Origin: Nocardioides zeae
Lineage (GTDB): Bacteria > Actinomycetota > Actinomycetes > Propionibacteriales > Nocardioidaceae
Direction: 5' to 3'
Assembly (NCBI RefSeq): GCF_010686755.1
Contig: NZ_JAAGXA010000002.1
Coordinates: 62,001 to 126,000 of the forward strand
Length of the DNA: 64,000 nt
Both the position numbers and the translations under genes were made by a program. This document shows, in pieces, positions 1 through 6,804 of the stretch. The notes beneath the pieces were generated by a model. The model was not told where the DNA came from. It did no database searches and was given only the letters and a program-made list of their open reading frames with translations. Position 1 is the stretch's first letter. Every line of letters starts with the position of its first letter.

Positions 1-1
1 C

Positions 2-745
2 TCGCTCTCCGGCGTGCAGCTGACGGCGCTCGGCCGAGCGATCCTGCCGGCCGCCGAGCAGGTGGCGCGGGCGATGGACGCGGCGAGCCAGGCCGCGCGC
101 CCGGACCGCGACGTGGCCGGCCACGTGCGGATCGCCTCCACCGAGGCGTTCGCCGCCGTCTTCGTCGCGCCCGCCATGGCCCGCGTGCAGCGGGCCCACC
201 CCGGGGTGAGCCTCGACCTCGTCGCCGCCACCCGCCCCCTCGGCCAGGCGACGGGCGTCGACGTCGAGATCGGGGTGGGCACGCCGCCGTCCCGGGGCTT
301 CGAGGTCACGCCGCTGACCGACTACCGCCTCTCGCTCTACGCGGCGCCGTCCTACCTCGAGCGCGCCGGCGAGGTGACCCCGGCGAACCTGGCCGAGCAC
401 CCGATCGTCTACTACATCGACGCCCTCCAGCGCGTGGACGAGCTCGGGCTCACCGAGGCCGGCATCCCCATCGACGCCGTGCGGCTCGGCTCCACGAGCG
501 TGCTCGTGCAGCACGAGCTGACCGTCGCCGGGGGCGGCGTCGGCCTGCTCCCCGACTTCCTCGCCCGCTCGACGCCCGGCCTGGTGCGCCTGCTCCCCGA
601 CGAGGTGCGCATGACGAAGACGTTCGTCGCACTGCTGCCGCCGCGGGCCCTGCGGCGTCCGGCGGCGATCGCGTTCATGTCCGCGCTCGTGCGGGAGATG
701 GCGGAGCGACGCGACGAGCTGGACGACGACCTGGCCGGTTCCTGA
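2..745 (+). CDS. LysR-family transcriptional regulator (5' truncated by window edge)
   Basis: Open in frame 2 from the first bases, so the start lies outside the window. The visible 247 residues begin at the end of the wing/linker of a LysR winged-helix domain (QLTALGRAILPAAEQV, the typical LTxxGxxLLPxA end of the HTH). An effector-binding domain of the periplasmic-binding-protein type follows (VRIASTEAF near residue 40, AGGGVGLLPDFLA near residue 180). The C-terminus looks complete. Family knowledge: LysR proteins control a divergent or nearby operon in response to a small ligand; neither target nor ligand can be read from what remains. The next gene on this strand is a sigma-factor remnant about 105 bp away, which gives no functional clue. 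Confidence 0.85.
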   Translation, partial: SLSGVQLTALGRAILPAAEQVARAMDAASQAARPDRDVAGHVRIASTEAFAAVFVAPAMARVQRAHPGVSLDLVAATRPLGQATGVDVEIGVGTPPSRGFEVTPLTDYRLSLYAAPSYLERAGEVTPANLAEHPIVYYIDALQRVDELGLTEAGIPIDAVRLGSTSVLVQHELTVAGGGVGLLPDFLARSTPGLVRLLPDEVRMTKTFVALLPPRALRRPAAIAFMSALVREMAERRDELDDDLAGS

Positions 746-850
746 GCGCGGTCCTCACCGAAAGGTGTCTGCTGGACCCAACCTCCACCCGAGCCCGTTC
801 GTCTCTAGTGGTGACAGGGACGGTCGGAGGACGATCTGAGGAGCACGCGG

Positions 851-1362
851 ATGGGACCCCAGCGCGAGGTCGACGAGCTGCTGGCCGTTCATGGCGATCG
901 GCTCTTCAACCTCGCGCTGGCGTTGGCGGGCAACACCGCTGACGCCGAAGACCTCATCCAGAGCGTGGCCGAGAAGCTGTTGCGGCGCTGGTCGCGCGGC
1001 GGGGCGACCGTCGACAACAGCTACGCCTACGCTCGCGCAGCCGTGGTGCGGACCACATCACCACCTCGCGACGTCGAGCGCACCTGACGGCGTTGCTCCC
1101 CCGGGCAACGCGGGACTCCCCGACCACGGAGAGCCCGCACGACCTGCAGGTGGAGCGCCTCCACCTGCAGGAGCTGCTGCAACAACTGCCGCCACGCCAG
1201 CGCCAGGCCGTCGTGCTGCGCTACCTCGAGGACCTCCCTGTCGAACGCGTCGCCGAGCTCATGTCCATCCGTCCCGGCACCGTCAAGAGCAACGCCCATG
1301 ACGGTCGTCGAGCACTGCACCTCCTCATCGAAGCGCAGCAACAGAGGGAGATCCTCCAGTGA
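851..1362 (+). pseudogene. SigE-type ECF sigma factor, broken by a 1-nt frameshift
   Basis: The first 237 bp encode region 2 of a small sigma-70-family factor (GNTADAEDLIQSVAEKLLRRW) and stop at 1087. Region 4 continues in another frame (HLQELLQQLPPRQRQAVVLRYLEDLPVERVAELMSIRPGTVK split over two frames) and ends at 1362. Adding one G near 1050 restores DHITTSRRR directly after AAVVR. That gives about 170 residues, the same size as the intact paralogue at 54510-55025. The stop overlaps the GTG of the next gene (GTGA), the usual sigma/anti-sigma coupling. It is either a real inactivation or an assembly error; the next gene also appears to miss one base. An SD-like GAGGAG lies about 8 nt before the ATG. 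Confidence 0.8.
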
Positions 1363-2131
1363 GCAACCACGAGCAGAACACCCCCTCATCGACGAGCTGC
1401 AGGCGGCCTACCGCCAGGCCCCGGCCTACCCCGGCCTTCGGCGCCCCCTGCCCGACGCACGACGCACGCGACCCGAGGTCAGGGCGCTGTGGCTCGCGGG
1501 AGGAGCGGTCGCGGCAACCGCGGTCGCGATCGGCGTCGGCTACCCCCTCATCGGCGGCTCCGCCGGGTCCGGGGCTCCGGACGACAACGACCAGGTCGCG
1601 GCCAGCGCCGAGGCGACCTCCACGAGTTCCTCCCCGCCCTCGTCGGGAGCTACGTCCACCGCCACCGACGACGACCTCGGTCTGGTCGCTGAAGCCGTCA
1701 CCGGCATCGTCGAGTCGGACGCATCGGGGGCGGAGATGGCAGACCTGGTCATCGACGAGGACGCCGGTTCGGTGACCGTCTGGCTGTCGGGAGAGCCCTC
1801 CTCGGCCTTGGTCGCGGAGCTGCAGGAGGCCGCCGAGGCACACGGGGTCGCCCTTGTGATCGACAGCGCCGAGCACTCCGAGGCCGAGCTCATGAGCATC
1901 GGCGCCGCCCTGTGGGAACGCAACGACGAATGGTCGACCCGTGGGTTCACCATCGACGGTTACTGGAGCACCGCCGCCGGCCTGCACATCTGGACAGAGG
2001 GCGACGTCGAGTCCGCACGGGAGGCCCTGTCTTCCGTCCCCGAGATCGTGGAGATCGAGGACGGCGGCGGATCCGACGCGGGCCCCGGGTTCGTCGAGCT
2101 CCCGGCCCCTCCGCCGGCTCGTTGGCGATGA
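1359..2131 (+). CDS. Putative anti-sigma-like membrane protein, frameshifted near its start
   Basis: The expected start is GTG 1359, inside the GTGA overlap with the sigma factor, but that frame is lost after about seven codons. The long reading frame (PLIDELQAAYRQAPAY onward) is one base out. Adding one C to the five-C run at 1381-1385 joins them as NTPLIDELQ and makes 257 residues. The protein has a short cytoplasmic N-terminus, one transmembrane helix (AGGAVAATAVAIGVGYPLIGG), a Ser/Thr/Pro-rich linker and an exported domain of unknown fold that carries many acidic residues. The layout resembles the gene after the sigma factor at 54510. A role in controlling the sigma factor is inferred only from position and topology. 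Unfixed, translation could only begin from ATG 1298 inside the sigma gene. Confidence 0.6.
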
Positions 2132-2249
2132 CTCAGGCCCTGACGGAGCAACCCAGGGTTGACTGCCCAGGGCGAATGACGACGGATTCTCGCTCCGCGA
2201 GACGTCGGGCGTAGCGTGCTCCGGTCCCCCTCCCCTGCCGGAAAGACCG

Positions 2250-3629
2250 ATGACCACCGCCCAGCAGTCCGCCACCCCGCCCACCCCCGAGAGCGCCTCC
2301 GACGTCACGTCCGAGCCCGCCAACCCGCGCTCGCGGGTGCTCGTCGCCAGCCTCGTCGGCACGACGATCGAGTTCTACGACTTCTACATCTACGCCACCG
2401 CGGCGGTGCTGGTCTTCCCGCACCTGTTCTTCCCGGCGGGCAACGACACGACCGCGCTGCTGGCGTCGTTCGCGGTGTTCGGCGCCGCGATGGTGGCCCG
2501 CCCGCTCGGCGCCGTCTTCTTCGGCCACCTCGGCGACCGTCGCGGCCGCAAGGTGACCCTGGTGGCGTCGCTGCTCACCATGGGCGTGGCGACGTTCGCG
2601 ATCGGCCTGCTCCCGACGTACGCGCTCGTCGGCTGGCTCGCCCCCCTGCTCCTCGTGCTCATGCGCCTCGCGCAGGGCTTCGCCATCGGCGGCGAGTGGA
2701 GCGGTGCGGCGCTGGTCGCGACCGAGAACGCCCCGGAGGGCAAGCGCGCCTGGTACGGCACCTTCCCCCAGCTCGGCGCCCCCCTGGGCTTCATCCTGGC
2801 CAACGGCCTGTTCCTCGCCATCGCCGCGGCCATGCCGTCCGACGACCCCTCGACGCCGTCCGACATGTTCCTGTCGTGGGGCTGGCGGATCCCGTTCCTG
2901 TTCTCGGCCGTCATGGTGGTCGTCGGCCTCTACGTGCGCTTGCGGCTCGTCGAGAGCGCCGCGTTCCAGCGGGCCGTCGACAAGGGCACCGTCACGCGCC
3001 TGCCGCTGGGCGAGGTCGTCCGCACCCACGGCCGCGAGCTGGTGCTCGGCACGTTCTACATGCTCGCGACCTACGTGCTCTTCTACCTGATGACCACGTT
3101 CTCGCTGAGCTACGGTCGCGCCGCGACCGACGCCGAGGTGCCCGGCCTGGGCTACACCTACAACGGCTTCGTGCTCATGATGATCGTCGGCGTCGTCTTC
3201 TTCGGGATCTTCACCATGGTCTCCGGCCCGGTCGCCGACCGCTTCGGGCGACGCGCGCACCTGCTCCTCGTGACGACCGGCATCATCGTGTTCGGCCTCT
3301 GCTGGGTGCCGCTCCTCGAGGCCGGCGACGTCGGCGTCATGGCCTGGCTGCTGCTCGGCTTCAGCCTCATGGGCCTGACCTTCGGCCCGATGGGCGCCCT
3401 GCTGCCGGAGCTCTTCGCGACCAACGTGCGCTACACCGGCTCGGGGCTGTCCTACAACGTCAGCTCGATCCTCGGCGCCGCCGTCGCCCCGTTCATCGCC
3501 GTGTGGCTGTGGGGTGCCGCCGACGGCAGCCCCTTCCTCGTCGGGGTCTACCTCTCCGCGATGGGTCTCATCACCCTGCTCGCCCTGGCCGTCGGCCGCG
3601 ACACCCGGAACCTCGACATCGACCGCTGA
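2250..3629 (+). CDS. MHS-family MFS transporter (metabolite:proton symporter)
   Basis: 459 residues with about 12 hydrophobic helices. Signatures of the metabolite:H+ symporter (ProP/ShiA/KgtP-like) family: VGTTIEFYDFYIYATAA in TM1, the loop 2-3 motif GHLGDRRGRK near residue 95, RLAQGFAIGGEWSGAA near residue 140, and a second-half repeat GPVADRFGRR near residue 325. Family members import organic acids, osmolytes or shikimate with protons; the substrate cannot be told here. Start ATG 2250 is followed by a polar, Pro/Thr-rich 28-residue N-terminus. It is monocistronic; the 3' end faces a repeat-rich region. It belongs to a different family from the gluconate permease at 33285. Confidence 0.9.
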   Translation: MTTAQQSATPPTPESASDVTSEPANPRSRVLVASLVGTTIEFYDFYIYATAAVLVFPHLFFPAGNDTTALLASFAVFGAAMVARPLGAVFFGHLGDRRGRKVTLVASLLTMGVATFAIGLLPTYALVGWLAPLLLVLMRLAQGFAIGGEWSGAALVATENAPEGKRAWYGTFPQLGAPLGFILANGLFLAIAAAMPSDDPSTPSDMFLSWGWRIPFLFSAVMVVVGLYVRLRLVESAAFQRAVDKGTVTRLPLGEVVRTHGRELVLGTFYMLATYVLFYLMTTFSLSYGRAATDAEVPGLGYTYNGFVLMMIVGVVFFGIFTMVSGPVADRFGRRAHLLLVTTGIIVFGLCWVPLLEAGDVGVMAWLLLGFSLMGLTFGPMGALLPELFATNVRYTGSGLSYNVSSILGAAVAPFIAVWLWGAADGSPFLVGVYLSAMGLITLLALAVGRDTRNLDIDR

Positions 3630-3656
3630 GGTAGGCGGCTCGGCTCGGCTCGGCTC

Positions 3657-3811
3657 GGGGGAAGGAAAACGCGGACCCGGGCCGGAGCCGCCGGGCGTGG
3701 TGGAAAGAGAACGCGGACCCGAGGGCGCGACACGCCGATCCGGCAGCCCCTCCGGTCCGCGTTTTCCTTCCCCCGCGCCGTACCCCCGCGCACTTTCCCC
3801 GCCCCGGCCGG
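3657..3811. repeat. Family A palindromic intergenic repeat, copy A1
   Basis: The arms at 3657-3677 and 3754-3774 are a perfect 21-bp inverted repeat containing GGAAAACGCGGACC. A second direct copy of the arm motif (GGAAAGAGAACGCGGACC) sits at 3702-3719, so the right arm can pair with either left copy. The inner CGCGACACGCCGAT and the trailing GCGCACTTTCCCCGCC (3788-3803) are shared with copy A4 at 26307-26428. Four tandem CGGCT pentamers (3636-3655) precede it. It lies between convergent genes (MHS transporter and Nudix regulator), like the other three copies. It has no coding content; it may be a REP-like element or bidirectional terminator. Confidence 0.85.
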
Positions 3812-3870
3812 GCCGGGCACCCCGCACCGGTACGCCGCACGCGGCTCACAGCGTCCCCACAGACCGCCCC

Positions 3871-4173
3871 CACGCGGCCGACGCCGCGGCCGCGCTGCTC
3901 CCCCACGTCGCGGACGACTCCTGGTTCTTCGACACCGAGCTGCTCGTGCTGGCCGAACGAGCCGGGCTGCGGATCCACGAGGTGCCCGTCGACTGGGTCG
4001 ACGACCCCGACAGCCGTGTCGACATCGTGCGCACGGCCGTCGAGGACCTGCACGGCATCCGACGCCTGCGGCGCGGGCTGGCGCACCGCACGATCCCGGT
4101 CGGGGAGGTGACCGACGCCGTACGGCGGGTGCGCGGTGGGGTGCCCGTCCGGTGTGACGCCTCCCGGTCGTAG
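3871..4173 (+). pseudogene. Remnant of a family 2 glycosyltransferase (internal fragment)
   Basis: One frame reads ALLPHVADDSWFFDTELLV, LAERAGLRIHEVPVDWVDDP and DSRVDIVRTAVEDLHGIRRL. This is characteristic of the end of the GT2 domain in polyprenyl-phosphate glycosyltransferases of the DPM1/GT2-GtrA type. The catalytic N-terminal part (DxD, nucleotide-binding) is absent, and after about 100 residues the frame ends with no GtrA membrane domain. Upstream sequence in the same frame is low-complexity repeat A1. I read it as a decayed gene fragment enclosed by repeats. The short alternative is an ORF that still makes a peptide, but no convincing start is visible. Confidence 0.7.
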
Positions 4174-4174
4174 C

Positions 4175-4263
4175 GCCTCGGCGGTGCGGTGCTCCGGCGG
4201 TGCGGTGCTTCGGCGGTGCGGTGCTCCGGCGGTGCGGTGCTCCGGCGGTGCGGTGCTCCGGCG
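4175..4263. repeat. Tandem 16-bp repeat, five full units plus a partial
   Basis: Unit GCTCCGGCGGTGCGGT repeats head to tail at 4175, 4191, 4207, 4223 and 4239, with a partial unit from 4255. Unit 1 (GCCTCGG...) and unit 3 (GCTTCGG...) each differ by one base. There are no spacers, so it is not a CRISPR array. It starts two bases after the stop of the GT2 remnant and runs into the inverted repeat at 4260-4337. Such arrays usually arise by slippage. Confidence 0.9.
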
Positions 4264-4337
4264 TGTAACGCGGTGTCCGGGTCACTATGGAAGGGGTAGA
4301 CCACGTGCACAGTGACCCGGACACCGCGTTACACGCC
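4260..4337. repeat. 27-bp perfect inverted repeat with 24-nt loop
   Basis: Arms 4260-4286 and 4311-4337 are exact reverse complements; the loop 4287-4310 contains CACGTG. The hairpin would be extremely stable. It lies 21 bp beyond the 3' end of the Nudix gene (minus strand) and could end transcription from both sides, although no T-run follows. Both strands also contain a short frame reading HSDPDTALHA from the arms. It shows no similarity to family A or B repeats. It could be a MITE-like or REP element. Confidence 0.85.
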
Positions 4338-4358
4338 CGGCAGGGCCCCCGCCCCCCT

Positions 4359-5066
4359 TCACATCGCGCTACGGAAGATCGGCGTCGCGAGCTTGTCGAA
4401 CGGCTCGCCGATCGGTCGGAAGACCTCGGCGGGACGACCCCGGCCCCCGGCCGGCTTGGCCGACGCGCCGGTGGACTCGAGGAAGTCGCGGGCGGAGCGC
4501 AGCTTGCGCTGGAAGTTGCCGGGGTCGATGTCGAGGCCCCACACGGCCTCGTAGACCCCGCGCAGCTGGGCGAGCGTGAACTCGGGCGGGAGGAAGGACC
4601 GGCCGAGGCGGGTGTACTCGAGCTTCGAGGCCACCCGCTCGCGTGCCGTCGCGAGGATCTCGTCGTGGTCGAAGGCGAGCGTCCCGGCGACCTCGTCGAC
4701 GGGGCGCCAGACGGCCTCCTCGGCGTCGGTACCGGCGGTCGTGGCCTCCGCGTGCGGGGTGACGGCCAGGTAGGCGACGCTGACGACCCGGTGGGGCCGG
4801 CGGTCGCGGTCGGGGGCACCGAAGGTCTTCAGCTGCTCGAGGGCGAGGCCGTCGCCGACGATCCCCGTCTCCTCGACCAGCTCGCGCCGCGCGGCGTCGA
4901 GGAGCTCCTCCCCGTCGCCGACGAAGCCGCCGGGCAGGGCCCAGCGCCCGGCGTACGGGTCCTCGCCGCGGCGCACCACCAGCACCGCGAGCGCACCGTC
5001 GAGCACCGCGAAGACGACGACGTCGACGGTCAGGTAGAAGACGGGGAACTCGCTGCGGTACTCCAC
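4359..5066 (-). CDS. NrtR-like Nudix-domain transcriptional regulator
   Basis: 235 residues. The N-terminal Nudix domain has a complete Nudix box: G-x5-E-x7-RE-L-x-EE-TG-I within GGFVGDGEELLDAARRELVE and what follows, near residues 46-70. The C-terminal about 85 residues (EFTLAQLRGVYEAVWG, NFQRKLRSARDFLEST) match the winged-helix part of NrtR/YrfA-type regulators, which repress NAD-metabolism genes and are released by ADP-ribose. Because the Nudix box is intact, hydrolase activity cannot be excluded. A perfect inverted repeat (5079-5095) just upstream of the start looks like its own operator. No NAD biosynthesis gene lies nearby. It is preceded by the esterase gene with a 32-bp gap. Confidence 0.82.
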   Translation of the reverse strand: MEYRSEFPVFYLTVDVVVFAVLDGALAVLVVRRGEDPYAGRWALPGGFVGDGEELLDAARRELVEETGIVGDGLALEQLKTFGAPDRDRRPHRVVSVAYLAVTPHAEATTAGTDAEEAVWRPVDEVAGTLAFDHDEILATARERVASKLEYTRLGRSFLPPEFTLAQLRGVYEAVWGLDIDPGNFQRKLRSARDFLESTGASAKPAGGRGRPAEVFRPIGEPFDKLATPIFRSAM

Positions 5067-5078
5067 CCCGCGACGCTA

Positions 5079-5095
5079 GTTGTCACCCCGACAAC
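5079..5095. promoter_or_regulatory. Putative NrtR-type operator
   Basis: GTTGTC-ACCCC-GACAAC, a perfect 6-bp-arm palindrome with a 5-nt spacer. It sits 12 bp upstream of the Nudix regulator start, in the 32-bp gap after the esterase stop. Its position suggests autoregulation. Assignment to NrtR is an inference from location and symmetry. Confidence 0.55.
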
Positions 5096-5098
5096 AAG

Positions 5099-6028
5099 TC
5101 AACTGCGATGGGGCGGTGCGACGCCGAGGTCACGCGCCACGTGGCCGAGGATCTCCGCCACGGCCCGCCGTCCCTCGGGCACCGGCAGGATCGGGAAGAC
5201 GTGGATCGCGCCCTCGACCTCGTGGTAGCCGACCTCGCCCGTGCCGGCGAGGTGCTGGGCGAGCAGGCGGCAGTCGGGCTGCGTCACGTCGCGCGTGCCG
5301 ACCCACAGCTCGACGCGGGGCAGGCCCTCGGTCGAGCGGAACAGGGGGCTCACCGTGGGGTCGTCCAGCGGCGTACCGGCCGCCCAGACCCGCGCCACCT
5401 CCCGCAGCGCGGCGCGCGCCAGCCACGGGTCGACGCGCTCCACGGCGTCGACGGCGGGGTTCGCCATCGAGAGGTCGAGCCACGGGGCGATGAGGGTCAG
5501 CCCCCGGAGCGTCGAGGGACGCGCACCGGCCGACGCGGTCGCCCGCTCCACCTCGTCCTGGGCGGCGATGAGGGCGAGGCCGCCGCCGGCCGAGTCCCCC
5601 ATCAGGTACGCCGCGCGCCCGCCCGCGACGAGCCGCTGGAGCACCGTCGCGACGAGCGCCCTCGCCTCGGCCGCGTCGTGGTCGGGGGCGAGGCCGTAGA
5701 TCGGGACCTGGACCTCGACGTCCAGCTCGTCGGCGATGCGGGCGACGAGGTGCCAGTGCTGCTTGACGATCTCGTTCACGTAGGCGCCGCCGTGGAGGTA
5801 GACGACGACCGGGCGCTGCCCGACCGGCGTGCCGCGCCGCACCAGGGAGTAGACGTCGAACCCGTCGACCACCTCGGTGGCGACGTCGACGCGCCGCGCG
5901 ACCGCGGGCGGCGGCACCGGGGATCCCTTGGGGCGCGCGAGCAGGGCCGCCCCGCCCTCGGGGTCGGCGAAGGAGCGCTTGCGGGTCACGCGCATGAGGG
6001 CGCCGATCGCGGTCATCTGCCAGGACAC
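5099..6028 (-). CDS. Alpha/beta hydrolase, hormone-sensitive-lipase (LipR/HSL) type esterase
   Basis: 309 residues. YLHGGAYV near residue 77 is the HGG oxyanion-hole motif of family IV (HSL) esterases, and MGDSAGGGLAL near residue 143 carries the nucleophile Ser. DVTQPDCRLLAQHL and EGAIHVFPIL near residues 255-280 supply the likely Asp and His. There is no signal peptide. Family knowledge: short- to medium-chain ester or lactone hydrolysis. The nearby Baeyer-Villiger monooxygenase and SDR make a role in cleaving the ester product plausible, as in the mycobacterial mymA-lipR-sadH arrangement, but the genes are on opposite strands. An internal ATG at 6016 is an alternative start. Confidence 0.82.
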   Translation of the reverse strand: MSWQMTAIGALMRVTRKRSFADPEGGAALLARPKGSPVPPPAVARRVDVATEVVDGFDVYSLVRRGTPVGQRPVVVYLHGGAYVNEIVKQHWHLVARIADELDVEVQVPIYGLAPDHDAAEARALVATVLQRLVAGGRAAYLMGDSAGGGLALIAAQDEVERATASAGARPSTLRGLTLIAPWLDLSMANPAVDAVERVDPWLARAALREVARVWAAGTPLDDPTVSPLFRSTEGLPRVELWVGTRDVTQPDCRLLAQHLAGTGEVGYHEVEGAIHVFPILPVPEGRRAVAEILGHVARDLGVAPPHRS

Positions 6029-6090
6029 CGCGTCAGGCTCTCATCTGGAGCGACGCGGGGGAAGCGCGCCCGGCGCGCTCCGGCGGACGC

Positions 6091-6732
6091 TCAGCCCTCC
6101 GGCCGCACCGGCGGGGCGCTCACGGCGACCTGCGCGAGGATCGCGGACAGGGAGAGCAGCAGGTCGTCGCGCGCGACGCCCGCAGGGTCCTCCACCCAGC
6201 GGATGACGACGTCCTCGACGAGGACCGCCCAGCCCCGCACGAACAGGCGCACCGCCGGGGTGTCGACGACCCCGAACTCCGCGAGGCCCTGCTCGCCCGC
6301 GGTCGCGAAGATGCGATCGGTGAGGGCCGCCCGCGCCTCCTCGTAGATCTCCCGCATGACGGGGTTGCTGCCGTTGGCGGCGCGCACGAGCGAGACGTAG
6401 CCGCGGTGGTTGGCCTCGACGAACGCGAGGTAGCGGTCGAGCGAGACGAGGAGACGCGTGCCCATGTCGCCGTCCTCCACCGGTGCCGTGACGGCGATGA
6501 GGTCGGCGGCGGCCCGGCGCACGACGGCCTCGTGGAACTCCTGCTTGTTGCCGAAGTAGTGGTAGAGCAGCCCGCGCGAGATGCCCGCCCGCTCGGCCAG
6601 CAGGTCGATGGAGAGCTCGTCGAGGTCCCGGGTGGACAGCAGCTCGACACCGAGGTCGAGCAGCTGCTCCTTGCGGGTCGCGGGGTCGAGGCGGACGCGG
6701 GGCGAGCCGGACGGTGCGGACGCGGCGGACAT
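6091..6732 (-). CDS. TetR-family transcriptional regulator
   Basis: 213 residues from ATG 6732; a GTG at 6741 would add three residues, and neither start has a clear SD. The N-terminal TetR HTH is plain: TRKEQLLDLGVELLS, then SIDLLAERAGISRGLLYHYF and NKQEFHEAVV. The helical C-terminal ligand/dimer domain is generic. It is transcribed divergently from the BVMO-SDR operon with a 72-bp gap holding palindromic sequences (6747-6782). The natural inference is that it represses that operon and itself, and is released by a ketone-like or hydrophobic inducer. Confidence 0.88.
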   Translation of the reverse strand: MSAASAPSGSPRVRLDPATRKEQLLDLGVELLSTRDLDELSIDLLAERAGISRGLLYHYFGNKQEFHEAVVRRAAADLIAVTAPVEDGDMGTRLLVSLDRYLAFVEANHRGYVSLVRAANGSNPVMREIYEEARAALTDRIFATAGEQGLAEFGVVDTPAVRLFVRGWAVLVEDVVIRWVEDPAGVARDDLLLSLSAILAQVAVSAPPVRPEG

Positions 6733-6746
6733 GGGCGGCACTCTAC

Positions 6747-6782
6747 TGAACTGCGTTCCAATTGGCTATTGACCTTCGTTCA
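6747..6782. promoter_or_regulatory. Divergent control region with candidate TetR operators
   Basis: Between the TetR gene and the BVMO operon lie GAAC-TGC-GTTC (6748-6758, perfect 4-bp arms), CCAATTGG (6758-6765, perfect palindrome) and a -35-like TTGACC at 6769-6774 facing the BVMO gene. I cannot see a convincing -10. This is the likely TetR binding region. Confidence 0.45.
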
Positions 6783-6804
6783 ACAGCGTGTCACGCTCGG
6801 TCCC

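Noticed and set aside
2133..3827. A 564-residue minus-strand frame over the MHS transporter
   Set aside because: Glu/Arg/His-rich shadow; the plus-strand transporter is certain.
4175..4263. Possible CRISPR array
   Set aside because: Units are contiguous with no spacers and no cas genes are present.
4260..4337. tRNA or structured RNA gene
   Set aside because: A single perfect hairpin without cloverleaf, CCA or conserved tRNA bases.
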